64,000 bases of DNA, from the NCBI RefSeq assembly GCF_029784165.1, contig NC_073695.1:247416089-247480088 (forward strand), in the 5' to 3' direction. Each line of letters starts with the position of its first letter. Positions within the stretch are counted from its first letter, which is position 1. The notes below the pieces were generated by a model. That model worked only from the letters and a program-made list of their open reading frames with translations, did no database searches and was not told the DNA's origin. Both the position numbers and the translations under genes were made by a program. This document shows, piece by piece, positions 11,480 to 22,747 of the stretch. The stretch comes from Wyeomyia smithii. Taxonomy: Eukaryota > Arthropoda > Insecta > Diptera > Culicidae.

Positions 11480-14400
11480 TAATTAAATTTAAAATTTTTG
11501 CTCAACTCTTACTATTTGCAGCAATCAGTTGTGAAATTATCTACGCTATTGTAAAATGCAGAAAATTGTTATTTAAACTGTTATACTATATATGGGGAAT
11601 GCACTATTTGCCCTCGTCTATAGCCTCTTCGTAGCCACTGCCTGAATTTAGATATCTTAGTGCGACTTGATACAAAAGACAGCTTCGAAACAATGCAATT
11701 TCATTCTTGTTATGGATACGGACGCAAGTGAAACCGGATAGCTGCACATAGCTTCTGTTGTTGTTCATTGTCGTTACTGGTGCCGGCTATAGAGGTAAAC
11801 GTCATCTTGAGCAGAGAGACAATTAAATTAATTAACCCCAATTGAGTGTATTCCCAAACCTATTCCAAGACATACATTCACATAAGACAGGCTGTCGTAT
11901 TCTACGTTAACTCTGCGGTCGTGTCTTATAAACAACCTCTTTAATTTTTTGAATATCCTTTGAAAGGTTCCCTTTTATTTTTTTTTCTTTTCGTGGTTAT
12001 TATTGCTACATGAATAGAACCATAACCTTGTAACTGCTATCTGCAAAAAATAATTCACTGAAGACATTTTACATACCTATTAGACATAAATCCTGATGAA
12101 TTTCAACCTTTAAAAGTCAATGACATCATCGGTGAGTAGTTCTGCAAAACTGAGTCTCAATTAGCAAACAATGCGACCCGCTGTTCTGTCACATCATTAC
12201 ACCTTAAGCAATTTAACCTCACCGTAAGCACAGCCTTCCGTTTTGCTCGGTCTTGGAGGTGTCGCTTTCCAAATTGACAGAATTTGCAATAGAATTCGCA
12301 CCCAACACTGTGAACTATCGTGAATAATGCATCGACTTGCGTGACGCAAAAAAACTACCTAGAAAAAGTGCATCGCGAATGAAGGTCCACCAACCGCATC
12401 CATCTAGTGCAATGTGGGCGTAGGTTTCACTTGTTGCGCCCAGCATGCCCATGCAAATACCGCAATGAAATGCATGAAATTATCGTTGCAAATGCAGTGG
12501 AAGCTTTTCATTTCGGAGTATTCCTTCTTCCACCTCGGTTAGTGATTATCGTACGCGTTCGTCGCGCTGGAGGTCTCAACATCTCGGATCGTCGGATCGC
12601 GCTTTGTGACAATTGAGCGAGCTTCGTTGCAGTGTTCTCCATTCCGTTGCAATTAATTACCGGCTGCGAAGCCGTGGAAGTTGAGCAACAAAATTATGTT
12701 TGCCGCGCTGTGACTATGCGAAACCAACGTCATGCAAATCAAGTCACGGTGTGGTGCAGACATCGACGGTACAATCTGAGTCATTCCTTCGTCCGTCCTG
12801 GGGTCCCAAAATATTCGGCTAAGGGGAAGGCGATATCTGCTGTTTTCATGTAATTCCTATGGGTTTGTAATTAATAATGTGGTTCGGTCCATGTGGTGGC
12901 CAAGATCGTGCACCATAATTCACCGGTTTCGAAGCTCCACCGAGGGGTTCACCGCGAGAGAAGTCTCCGTTCTCTCGGTCCCTTTGTGGTGGCAAAGACT
13001 GATCGACGTCAGTTTGGTGAACACGCGGTGCAAATTGTTCTATCGTTCGTTGTCTCCGCCGTCGGTGAGGGCTTTGTTGGCTGGATTATGGCAAGGCTTG
13101 GCATTTCGGCTGCACGTCGTAGAACGAGGAGTGTTTACGCGATCAGTCGGGCCTTTTGCGAAGCCTTTGGGTATGGGAAAAAAGTCTAGGGCTGGGGTCG
13201 AAGTCAGTGCCGCTATCGTGGGATCGTTATTCTAACCCGCGTACGCAAATGTCATCGGGTTCAGGGTGCATACTGGTGGATCAGAACATAAAAGCATGAT
13301 TGGGGTTGAATGGTAAACTTTGTGATGTATGGTGAATAGAGTGTTTTACTACGGGGATCGATAATGGCAAGGTAATACAAGGGTTGTAATATTTACGCAA
13401 TTTTATTGCCTATAATCATGACTTTTTTCTACCATGCTATTTGTCTTGAAATTGCTTATTACATATTCGCAGAACTTCTACGCTCATTTATGACAACAAG
13501 GTAATAATATTTTCCTGGAATTAATGTTTTGAACTACAATCATGTAGTCTCCTGTTCTTACTTGTAAAAAAACTTACTTGTAAAAAAAAACTTTCATGGG
13601 TGTCGGTAAAAGGAAGGTCAAAAACATATTAAATTAAACAAAATTCCCAACGACATTAACATGAAATAGAAAAAAAAAACTTCCGGTTTTCTCATCCCAA
13701 CTGGAAGAATTAGTCCTCGCCAACGTCTTCCATCAATCTCTTACCACAGCAGCAGCGGCTCTCCGTGGCGCGAGATAATTTTATTCAGACTGAATTAATT
13801 TAATTAGCAATCTCGGTACAGGTAATTGGTACCTATCAACCCCGCTCTGCACCACTGCATTGCCCACTGCAAGCAATCACTCGGTACTTCATTATAATTT
13901 ATTAGGAGACACTTACCGTGAGTCAATAGCTCTTGCACTTCTCCACGGGGAAAAAATAAGGCACTTTTACGCGTGATTTACATCTGCTCTGGCCTGCACT
14001 ACAATTGCGTCGAATCCTATAAAAGGATGCTCAATTTTCGTACCCAACATACTCTAACATCTGCACCGACTCGGTTGGTGTGATCTTGGGTGGCCCAATT
14101 TGGTGAAAAACCGTCCGCTTTGACCTTTGACTGTCGGCAGGCAAAGTCATGATCCGAGTGAACGGCGGCAGTGATGTCGGCACTGGTTGACCGGACGGTC
14201 AGTTATTCGTGTGGCCAGGCCACTTATCGATCGCGAAGCGCGCCTTTTACACCAAGTCGAGCGAAAATCATTCTTCCATGAGCTGGTTTCCAACTGGCGA
14301 CCGATGAATCAACTCTCAAGGACAACGATTTGCACCCAATCCTTTCCTTCCTCGTCGTCATTGTGTCGAAGTGTTCCAACTAATAACGATCGGTGCCAGC

Positions 14401-15110
14401 ACATGTGCGTTCTACTAGTCAAGGGTAATCATAGGGTGCTCTGGGTTAGGGAACCGTCGGATTATCCGCTCCCTTTCTCGTGGGTGCGTGGAAACAGTGG
14501 AGACATTCCAAGCTGACAGCCCCATTTGCCGGTATAATAGTAACAATAATAATGACAGTCATTCCGCTCCGCTTATTCCTTTCACCGCTCTGTCTAGTGC
14601 GGGGCTAGTCCTAATAATAAACACACTGACCACAGACAAGATTTGCTCCGAATGACTGACATTAGCGTGGCGTTACAACAACAGTAACCACTAACGGTTG
14701 CAGCGGTGTCGTCGGGCAGAGTGGAAGTGAGGCTAGGCGTAGGTGAATTGTGAATCAGACTGCCCGATTAGGCGGGTTAAGGACTGTGTGTGTGTAACGA
14801 ACGGCAGACAATTTCGTCGCGTTTACTGATGCAGTTTATATAGAAACATAATCATTAGCGTTTATTTCTGTGATCGGTGTGCTCCGGTTAGGAGATTAGA
14901 AGAGCGGCGGCCGATATAATGGCCAGCTAGCCAGACATAGACGGGCACGGGACATTCAATGAAGGGAAAAACTGCGGTTTCTCAGGCTTGAAAATGCCTC
15001 AATCAAGTTCAAATTAAAATAGCAACACTTCGGACCGGTATGCAAACGAGCAGTCCTTACTGGGGGGGAAGGAATTACGATGACAATCGCGGTTCACTTT
15101 GGCGTGAGTT
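11480..15110. other. Repeat-poor island, no gene supported
   Basis: From about 12100 to 15100 the base composition is more balanced, CpG-containing words are common and few mobile-element signatures are visible. This contrasts with the flanks. Open frames at 12407-12616, 12632-12853, 12879-13235 and 14187-14516 overlap each other in different frames, have no recognisable domains and no convincing splice context. The segment could be intronic or intergenic sequence under constraint, or a gene's untranslated or regulatory region. I cannot tell which from the sequence. Confidence 0.4.
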
Positions 15111-15799
15111 AGTAGGTTAGCGGGCGCCGGGTGTGTGCCTGCCTCCCGGATGACCATGATCTGTTAATTATAAAATTGCGGGCACTTGAATTAACTAACG
15201 TTCGAAACAAAGTTAATGGCAGATGACCCACTGAAAGACCGTTTTTTCTTTTGTTTGATATTCTAAGTATCAAGTTTTGAGCGATACCAATAATCTCGCT
15301 AACCACTTTCAAAATGACCGGAATTGATAATTTGCTAACCGAAAACTAGCGTCGTTTAATAGTGATTTAGCTAATTATCGAAACGAAACTATTAAGTTGT
15401 CATTTCTCCAAGACAAAGTTAACTGCCTAGTTTTACGCTATTTAGGCATTTTTTAAGTAATATATTTGATCAAATTACATTTGAAAATAAATATCTTCAT
15501 AATTTATTCGAAACATTTGATTAAAAATGTTAGATTAAGTTTTGTAAAATTTTGAAAATCGTGAATTAACGAAAAATTTTCAAAACATTGGAACTTACTT
15601 TGTTGGATACAACTTTTACGACATCTTAACATGTGGAATACGTTACTTACTAAACTTTATTTTTATGGAAACAGTCTTCCTAGTAGTCCAATGCAGAACG
15701 GCTGCTAGATGCCTAGGTTTGTTGGTCTCGAAAACGAGCTTCTCGTGCGTCTTCTTCGACAATGCGTAACCACCGAGTGCAGCACCTATCCCAGAATCT

Positions 15800-15955
15800 A
15801 CGAGTTCTCTGCTGAGAATAGTTTCGCGGCTCATACATCAGGCATTCTGGCTACATGCCCAGCCCACTGCAACCTACGGCGTTTCATCACCTTAACTATG
15901 TTATCATATTTGTTCACTGGTACAGTTCGTGATTCATGCAGCTGCGCCACACTTC
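15800..15955 (-). pseudogene. Degenerate 3' end of an RTE-like LINE ORF
   Basis: Minus-strand translation gives RRRLQWAGHVARMPDV, a stop codon, then AAKLFSAEN. The same C-terminal block (GRLQWAGHVARMPDERAAK) is preserved in the longer copy at 53282-53840, and the nucleotide match continues to CGCCACACT near 15950. The in-frame stop and loss of the rest of the ORF show a relic. The 167-codon plus-strand frame over 15709-16212 is its antisense shadow. Confidence 0.75.
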
Positions 15956-16218
15956 ATCTTCTTACTTGCCTACAAGTATTACATTCCTTCCCAGTAGCTT
16001 TACCGTTTTTGGTTGTCATAATTGTCTTTTTAATCTGCGCCTGTGTTGTTGACTTTACAGCTCGTCCGTCGCCATCAATTCTCACACTGCTATTTCGCTC
16101 TTACTCGTTCTCTCCAACCATTAGTCAGCACATTACCGTCCTTGTTATACACATAACTGGTTTTGGAAAGTTTCTGCTTCTGATATTGTTGATTCACTGG
16201 TCGACAAAATGAAAAAAA

Positions 16219-16482
16219 GTGCTCTCCAATAGCTTAAACCGGAAAAAAATGAAATATTAAAGCTCTTCAACTATTTTCATGAACTTTGGTGCCCCTAGCT
16301 ATCCCAAAACGCGTCATTTTACGTGGGTATGTCGTCGCTTTAACTTCATGTTTACGAGGAAACTCATTTGGGTCTCTGAAAAAAAAAAAAAAAAAAGGTA
16401 TTGGCTAGGGATACCAAAATTCACAGGAATTGTTGAATAGCTAGAATCCTCATTTTTTCCGGTTTGAGCTTTTGGAGTGCAC
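16219..16482. repeat. Foldback MITE
   Basis: A 264-bp palindrome. The left arm is GTGCTCTCCAATAGCTTAAA followed by CCGGAAAAAA; the right arm is TTTTTTCCGG followed by TTTGAGCTTTTGGAGTGCAC. Inner blocks also pair (CAACTATTTTCATGAA with TTCACAGGAATTGTTG, and GGGGC-CTAGCTATCCC with GGCTAGGGATACC). An A17 run sits near the centre. No coding sequence and no target duplication that I can define. Confidence 0.72.
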
Positions 16483-16699
16483 CTGTGTTGACTAGTGCTA
16501 TTCTGAAGAAATTCCGCATGGCGTTTCTTGTTACTTTGCGTTGTCGAGCTTTTGTTCAATTTACTCACGCTTCTTCCGACGGTGAACTTGTTTTAGACAG
16601 CTCTATCGTTTCCATATCTCTCTCTGTTTCGACGCGTAGCCGCCGTGAGCATATGGAGAATCAGAAGAATATTTAGATCCAGTTCTTCCAAGAATAAAG

Positions 16700-17480
16700 G
16701 GTCTCCCCAAAAATTCACAAACTTAAAAATGAAATGAGTGAAATTATCTCAGCAGTAGGAGTACCGACAGAAAAATTGGTTAAATGGCTGGGTAAAGAAT
16801 TTTAAGCTAAGTCCAAGAAATTTCCAAGTCGATCAGTTGAGTGCGCTGAAAAGCGTTCCAAATCCGTTCCAATAAATGAAGCCTTAAATCTTTTAGAGGA
16901 CTGGCTACTTCCCAATTTTCTGAGAATACTTGAAAAGAGAAAATTGACAGTTTATTGAAGCCTTCACACCTTTGCATGAAAGAAAATTATTTCACATTTC
17001 GCGGTAAATTTTACAAACAGACTAACGGGGCACCAACGGGAAATCCGCTATCTCCTTTGCTATGTAAGCTCTTCATGTCAAATATAGAAAATATATTGGA
17101 GAAGAGGAACCTCTCACCGAGAACCCACGTATACAAAACGGGTAATACCTAACACTTCAAACCATTCCTTCTAACATAAAATAGCATCTTTTCACCATAT
17201 GATCCACCGTATGGAAACTTTACATTTAAGCAAAGTAGCTGAGCAAAAGGAAAGGGAACATGTTTTCGAAATTGCCAAACTAAATGGTTATAATGAACCT
17301 CTTCGATAAGAAGAATCGTGCTCAATTTCTGGAATCTTTTACAACACTCACCCCAAAAACAGAAGATCTGAAAAGGGTAGTCGTTGAATATGACTTTGCC
17401 TTGACACGCCCACTTCGTTCAAAATTTAGAAAATTTTGGATGGATATAGGAAAACTGCTCCATTATTCATCTCATTAAGC
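16700..17480 (+). pseudogene. Penelope-like retroelement reverse transcriptase, decayed
   Basis: Several frames together read as a Penelope-like reverse transcriptase. From about 16735 there is a block ending EKLVKWLGKEF and a stop. Around 16880 comes INEALNLLEDWLLPNF. Frame 16955-17152 carries LCMKENYFTFRGKFYKQTNG followed by APTGNPLSPLLCKLFM, the family's FYKQ..G.PMG.PLSP block (Met changed to Thr). Near 17200 is MIHRMETLHLSK with EHVFEIAKLNGYNE. Frame 17284-17478 has LKRVVVEYDFALTRPLRSKF. The segment expected to hold the YVDD catalytic motif, between LEKRNLSP and HMIHRM, is missing. The GIY-YIG endonuclease is also absent. Frameshifts, stops and the deletion make this a dead fragment. Confidence 0.85.
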
Positions 17481-17601
17481 CGATATTCACGAAGAATGCA
17501 CGGATTAAACACCAAATTTTCACGAAATCATTGAACATATAAACTAAATATGCTTATGTGCACTTATGGAATCGTTCAGCATTGTATATTTAGTAAACTT
17601 A

Positions 17602-17721
17602 CCCTCCCAGCTGGTCTCGAGGTACGATGCTGGCCTAATAAGCCAGTTGTCGTAGGTTCGAGTCTCGGCTCGGGAGAGACTGTTAGTGTTAAAAGGATCG
17701 TAGCGCTGGCCCCGCATTTGC
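17602..17721 (+). mobile_element. SINE (family 1) with tRNA-Ile-like head
   Basis: A 120-bp insertion flanked by a perfect 15-bp direct repeat, TATTTAGTAAACTTA, at 17587-17601 and 17722-17736. The head resembles a tRNA. An anticodon arm CTGGC-CTAATAA-GCCAG has a 7-nt loop whose central triplet is AAT (Ile-like). A canonical pol III B box, GGTTCGAGTCT, follows. A CTCCC/GGGAG pair could close an acceptor-like stem. Downstream comes a short body ending GTAGCGCTGGCCCC. A second copy with the same body lies on the minus strand at 52850-52992. The long target duplication is the signature of LINE-mediated insertion and suggests a recent event. Confidence 0.82.
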
Positions 17722-18524
17722 TATTTAGTAAACTTAGCTAGATTTATCCTGAATTTTGTAAAACAAACCATTTCTCACAACGCTTCCATAACCATCTCAA
17801 AATTTGAATCACTGCTCAATTATTCATCACACGACGCCCCCATATCCATCACACTGTTAATCATGAATGAATCACATTATCATGAATGAACGTAGCCGCA
17901 GTCCGTCGTAGTAGGTTACCTACATATCCGCTGCAGTAGTTTACGTGCAAAATTGGTAACCTAGGTAGCCACTGCAGTGCTGTCGATTGATGTCAATTAT
18001 GTCGAAATAATTCAACATTTTCAGTATGTTTATTTCGAAACTGATTTGGTAACATTTGATTTTCTTCAACGCAGTTGAAAATACATACAGTTGAAATTTG
18101 GGAATTGTAGAAATTCATCTCATATATTACTGCTAATTCACGCTTGTTTTTGAAAATTTGAGGAGAGCATTCCAAAGATTCTTAGTGTAGTGAGTGATTT
18201 TGTTTAGTAATTAAAATACAGCTAGTGGTGAAAAAAACTCTGGTTGGCTGCTAAATGAGTCCCGTTGTAGCCGTATAGAACAATGCGCGGATTTTGTTTT
18301 CTGAGGTAGGTGATTGATATCAATGAGTTTTTAAGTGAAGATGCCCGACTATAATATCAAACTTAGAGCTATTAAGTGAGTTTTTGAAGATCTTTATGAG
18401 AAGTCTAAAGTGAATTAAGAAGAATCCATCCCATGGACCAGCAGATTGGTTTAGTTAGTAAATATGCGTTTTTCCTGTTTTCAACTGTGTTTCCATGTTG
18501 TATGAGATAAATATATGGGCTGAG

Positions 18525-18865
18525 ATGAATAATGAAGCAGTTCCCCTGGTATTGGGAGCGGATTCTTGAGAAGGCAGAAGGTAGCTTCTCTAGGCACGAT
18601 GCAAGAAGCTTCTACAAGAAGATTAATGGAATCAGGAACCGAAACGTTTCAGCCTCTGTCATGTGCAATGATAGGGAAGGGAACCTGATTACCGATAGAA
18701 CGGAAGTTGCCAGGCGTTGGAAGGAACACTTAAATGTGCTGTTGAATAGTGAAGAAAACAGCGTAGTCGGAAGGAGCAACATGGTGATTGAGGATGATGG
18801 CAAAGCTGTGGAGCCCCATCCATGAACGAGGTTAAGAAAACAGTGAAAAAGCTTGAAAATCAACA
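18525..18865 (+). pseudogene. RTE-like LINE linker/RT N-terminal fragment
   Basis: The frame 18532-18825 reads DARSFYKKINGIRNRN, then CNDREGNLITDRTEVARRWK and EHLNVLLN. This is the stretch that lies between the endonuclease and reverse transcriptase domains in many RTE-type and related LINE ORFs ('...DKEGNLLTD...RWKEHF..LLN'). A +1 shift near 18825 then gives MNEVKKTVKKLEN, the usual start of the RT domain, before the match ends near 18865. Both the endonuclease and the RT core are lost. It could come from the same family as the C-terminal piece at 53282-53840, but they do not overlap so this is unproven. Confidence 0.75.
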
Positions 18866-19062
18866 TCGCGTAACACTATAGACCTCATAAACTAAGAAGT
18901 TTTCAGGCATTTTTCCTCGAAACAAAGTGATCTAGATCAGTATAAACTGATCTAGACCAAACATGCAAACAAAAATGAAGAATGATTTTTTAAGAATCTG
19001 GTTTTTCTTTAAAAAAACGCATAAAAAATACAAAACTGTATGAAATTTTTGTTCGAACCAAT

Positions 19063-19500
19063 TTATCGTTTATGCCATTTACTTTTTAAAGATAATTTCG
19101 GCTTCAATTCTCGAACGAGCTGTATTTTGTAAGGCTTCACACCAAGATCCACTCGTAAAATCTTCCATGTAGTCAAATAACACAAGCCCAATTGCTGCGA
19201 ACGGCGTCGAATTGACATTTTACGTTGTTCCACTACACTGGCTGATACGGCAGCAATATTTTCTTCTGTACGCACTTTATGTATACGTGTTGGTGGGTTT
19301 ATGTCCAACAGAGTTAAACTGGTTTGAAATTTCGTCACAATAGCTTGAATAGTTTGCTCAGTAGGTCGTTCATGACGACCATAAAATGGTCGTAATGCGT
19401 GAAAAAAATTTTTCACAGAGGACGAATTTTGGTAATAAAATTCGATTATTTGTATGCGTTGTTCAGGCGTAAGTCTGTTCATGGTGAAATGGCAAACCAA
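19063..19500 (-). pseudogene. Tc1/mariner-type transposase, N-terminal HTH part with internal deletion
   Basis: A 145-codon open frame. Residues 7-60 (MNRLTPEQRIQIIEFYYQNS onward, with YGRHERPTEQTIQAIVTKFQ) match my memory of the helix-turn-helix domain (DUF4817-like) of a widespread insect transposase. Residues about 78-130 (VRTEENIAAVSASV, SIRRRSQQLGLCYLTTWKIL, DLGVKPYKIQLV) continue the second DNA-binding half. After VRELKP the sequence jumps to KLSLKSKWHKR and a stop, which looks like the extreme C-terminus. The catalytic DDE core is therefore missing through an internal deletion. The reading frame itself is intact. The product would bind DNA but could not transpose. Flanking terminal repeats were not resolved. 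Confidence 0.8.
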
Positions 19501-21110
19501 ACTGAGTACATTAGACAGCTGTCAGAATTCCCGCGTGAAATGCCAAATCTGAATACACGAAAAACCAAATAGCAAAAAAATCACCTTTCAGATCACAGTC
19601 TGTCGAACAACTTTGTCGAAGGCACCAACAATAAGCTACGATTTGAATTTGAGAAGTTATGGGGTTTTGTCCATAATTGTTAATGATCCGCCCCAGTGTG
19701 CGTCCAAAGAAATCAGATAATGTTTGCTTCTATGAGCTTATACTAATTTGATGTTTTCAAGGAATAAGTTTTTTGATATTTTTGCCTTTCACCTAGAAAG
19801 CACTGGCAAAAATGAAGTTATGAAGTGGTCCAGAGCAGTTTTGTAAGTCTCGCTCGTAAGCAGCATGCAACACCTCATGTGAGGTTCTCGTAGCTGCCGC
19901 TATCACACAGTAGAGAATTCTCCATTAAAGCTATTTCTCGTTCTTTCTCGTTTTCTTTCTTGCTCGCTTTTACTCCCGAGATCATATGCACACACTCCCG
20001 TCTATTCTCCTCGTGTGTACTCGTGTGTACCTACTCCCCAACTCGCGAGAACGACCAGCCGAGGACAATTGGTTCATCAAGATGCTTTGCGATGCACAGT
20101 GGTTCGCCCATAGGCCAAAAATAGAAAAAAAAGTTTTTTTTTGTTTTCTGGCTTTATGAACAGTTTACTTTTGAGCACGAGATAAGGGAAAGTGTTTGAC
20201 ACTTGCAAAATCAACTTAAACAGACGTGTTTTTTTACATTGTGTACATATCCGCTGTTGAACCAATTCAATTGTTTTTTCTGTTTATTTTCATCATGAGC
20301 CTTCAGGAAACAGGTTTGATTTGCTATTGCAGTGTTGTTTGGATAGGTATGTGCTAAACTGTAGTCATAATTAGTCGGGAGAAGGAACGTTGTAGTAATA
20401 AAGTCACTCATACTTAAATTCATGTAAATTTTTAAATGTGTTCCGCGCAAAATACTATCACCAAATTACCACCAATCGAAAGATTTAGGACATAAAAATG
20501 ATTTGTTAAAGGTTCCAGTTGCATGTATTTGCATCTTAGTCGATGACAAGCGGCTAAACATGGTTACTTTTTCGTTTGAATTTCATACTTTTTACATAGT
20601 TCCTTAGAAAGGTTGTGGTACATTCAGCTCAAATTTACAAATTTGTTCTTAAACGTTTGTCTATTTTCGAATTTTGATACTTGGTGTTGAAATACGGGAG
20701 TTTCTTGAGAAAATATCAATTTTTTTTGAAGTTATTCCAGAAGAATAACGTTAAAGAAAAAAATCAAACTTTGATCGCTTTGAAGTTCACTCAACGAAAC
20801 CTGATTGTGCTTAAATTTTGCATAGGGTCATTTTTCGAGAAGGCAAAACTTTTGAAAGCCGTATTTTGAAGTTTAATTTCAAACTTTTCCCTATACTCGA
20901 TTGGCACCCTATCATACATGCATAATAATGGCAATGCCAGAAAATTTAAACAAGTTGGATGATGGCAGTCAAAGAAAAGTTTGTTATAGTGAAAAAACAC
21001 CTAATTTTGTGAATTTCAGTAGTTTTCAAGAGCAATACTGTAAAAAAATGATTTATGACTGCCCTTGCCATACAATTCGAACCACTGATGCGAGGGACAG
21101 AAAAATAATA
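19501..21110. other. Unassigned sequence
   Basis: No supported gene. A TC-rich patch lies at 19915-19980 and a short GTGTGTACTCGTGTGTAC duplication at about 20010-20030. The short frames here carry no recognisable domain. Confidence 0.4.
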
Positions 21111-21191
21111 GGGTATCGGAATACTTCGGCTGCGGTTTGCTTCGGTTGGTTTTGACTGCCGTAAAAAACTAACCGAAGCAGACCGATACTC
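21111..21191. repeat. Short stem-loop
   Basis: GGGTATCGG ... TTGCTTCGGTTGGTTTT, a loop of about 12 nt, then AAAACTAACCGAAGCA ... CCGATACTC. The inner 15-16 bp are near-perfect and the outer 9 bp also pair. This could be a worn MITE end pair or a structured RNA; nothing else in the window supports either. Confidence 0.5.
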
Positions 21192-21360
21192 TACACGTTG
21201 CCCCACTATCGGCTGTAAGTGCATGAAGCAAAACCGGGGAGAAAGCATTTTCAGCACAGTTTTTCAAGCACTTCTCCTAGTCGAGCAATTTTAGTCTAGT
21301 ACTCCTACTCGCTAGCATGAACTCGCGTACTCTTTTACAGTCGCTGAGTAGCAATACAAA

Positions 21361-21488
21361 AGTGTGTGTGTGTGTGTGTATAAGTGTGTATGTGTGTGTA
21401 TATGTGTGTGTATGTGTGTGTATGTGTGTATGTGTGTGTATGTGTGTGTGTATGTGTGTGTGTGTGTGTGCGCGTGTGTGTATGTGTG
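21361..21488. repeat. (GT)n microsatellite, interrupted
   Basis: About 128 bp of GT repeats with periodic GTAT interruptions (tgtgtgtatgtgtg) and one GCGC. The Cys/Val- and His/Thr-rich frames on the two strands are artefacts of the repeat. Confidence 0.95.
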
Positions 21489-21516
21489 AATGTGCAACTT
21501 TTTATTCTAATTCGAT

Positions 21517-21960
21517 TTTCTCAGAGGTGGCTGGTCCGATTTTCACAAAACTATTCTCAAAAGAAAGGTCTAGTTGCCTCATAAAACCTTTAGATTTTTA
21601 GTTTGCATATTATTTATCATCTCATCATATTATTTATCATCTCATTATCAATTCATTATCCCAGAAACTACACAACTGATTTGAACGAAATTGGTTTCAA
21701 ATGAACGGGCTACCTGAACTTTTAAATTTTATAAAGATAGAACATGTAGTTCAACAGTTATGGAAAGAACGTGTTTTGGAGACTGTTCAATCTCACCCAT
21801 GTTTCTCAGAGGTGGCTGGATCGATTTCCAGAAAATCAGTGTCATATGGCAGGTCTAGTTGCCAATAGGATCTTTTCTTGCAATCGGACGTTTACTTTGT
21901 CTGATATGTTTAAAAATGTGAAATTCATCTATGAAAGGAAATATATTCCGAAGACTACTT
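21517..21960. repeat. About 285-bp direct repeat, two units
   Basis: TTTCTCAGAGGTGGCTGG occurs at 21517 and again at 21802. Each copy is followed by a similar ...CGATTTYCA.AAAA... and AGGTCTAGTTGCC segment. The second unit is truncated at about 21960. The wording is typical of a mosquito dispersed repeat but I cannot name the family. Confidence 0.65.
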
Positions 21961-22232
21961 AAACTCACTCACTTTTCTCACACTCCAAAATGGCGTCTGG
22001 AGTCGATCATCCCATTTTCAACAATATCCATATCTGCGCTCAAAACAAGGTGCTACATTTGTCAATAGTGCAATAGTTGGCAACATAAAATCACAACTTT
22101 CCGCATTTTACTGCAAGAATAAAAAATCCGTTAAAACTGACTGAGTTATAAGAATTTGAAATCAACAACACATTTTTGTGACGCTCTCGTTGCTATCGGT
22201 ATTTTAATTTGCACCTTGATCCCAGAATATAA

Positions 22233-22248
22233 GACGTAATTCTACGTC
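22233..22248. repeat. GACGTA-n-TACGTC palindromic motif, copy 2
   Basis: gacgtaattctacgtc with an A run after it. Its upstream neighbours (tgacgctctcgtt, ccttgatccc) resemble the sequence around copy 1 in inverted orientation, so the two are pieces of the same dispersed repeat. Confidence 0.55.
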
Positions 22249-22345
22249 AAAAATTTATCCAAGAGTAAAGTAAAAAATTTCAGAGTGTATCAAAACTTTC
22301 TTGAATAACTATCATTAGGCAGCTCATTAAACTGTTACTTGTTTG

Positions 22346-22702
22346 TTTTTTTTTTTTTTTATTCTCGCTTATTTTCCGTCGGTCTAGTTCCGCCACTGTT
22401 GTGGCCAATCACCGACGCCCAGGGAGGCGACTCCACACCCAGGACCCTAACTCACGACCCGTTTATTAACGGACCGGCGCCAACGGCTTTACTTCCTCAT
22501 GCGATGGAAGGCGTGATCCCAGAGATTTTTCGCCTCAGAAAATCTCCCGATGTCGGCTAGGATTGAATCTAGACCAGTTGGGTTGGTTGTGAGTGGATCA
22601 CGCCACCTCACAACCATCGACACCTATGTCGGCGGTGGGATTCGAACCCAGGCGTCGAGCGTGGTTGGCGGAGACGTTACCAACCACACTGGGCCCCCGC
22701 TC
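22346..22702 (-). mobile_element. SINE (family 2), tRNA-derived, minus strand
   Basis: A 357-bp insertion with a 9-bp direct repeat ACTTGTTTG at 22337-22345 and 22703-22711. Read on the minus strand it starts GGGGGCCCAGTGTGGTTGGT (A-box-like) and has a perfect B box GGTTCGAATCC at 22648-22638. It ends in an A-rich tail, seen as a T run at 22346-22360 on the plus strand. Such a structure is pol III-transcribed and LINE-mobilised. It resembles the Feilai type of mosquito SINE in layout, but I cannot confirm that name. A second copy lies at 52160-52475 in the same orientation. Confidence 0.82.
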
Positions 22703-22731
22703 ACTTGTTTGCTTTAAATGAAATAATTTTT

Positions 22732-22747
22732 GACGTAGGCCTACGTC
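22732..22747. repeat. GACGTA-n-TACGTC palindromic motif, copy 3 (perfect)
   Basis: gacgtaggcctacgtc is a perfect 16-bp palindrome preceded by TTTTT and followed by TTTATTTTC. It lies just beyond the right target duplication of the family-2 SINE. The SINE therefore inserted close to, and probably within, the dispersed repeat that carries this motif. Confidence 0.6.

Noticed and set aside
12879..13235. 118- and 98-codon overlapping plus-strand ORFs
   Set aside because: Overlapping frames in a GC-richer patch, no recognisable domain and no splice context.
14187..14516. 109-codon plus-strand ORF
   Set aside because: No domain, no plausible exon boundaries.
15709..16212. 167-codon plus-strand ORF with hydrophobic C-terminal half
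   Set aside because: Its first part is antisense to the LINE block LQWAGHVARMPD; the rest has no domain and is unlikely to be a gene.
17605..17680. Functional tRNA-Ile gene
   Set aside because: B box and anticodon arm are present, but acceptor and D arms are imperfect, a SINE body follows and a 15-bp target duplication encloses the whole unit.
21312..21601. Cys/Val-rich and His/Thr-rich frames
   Set aside because: Translated (GT)n microsatellite.
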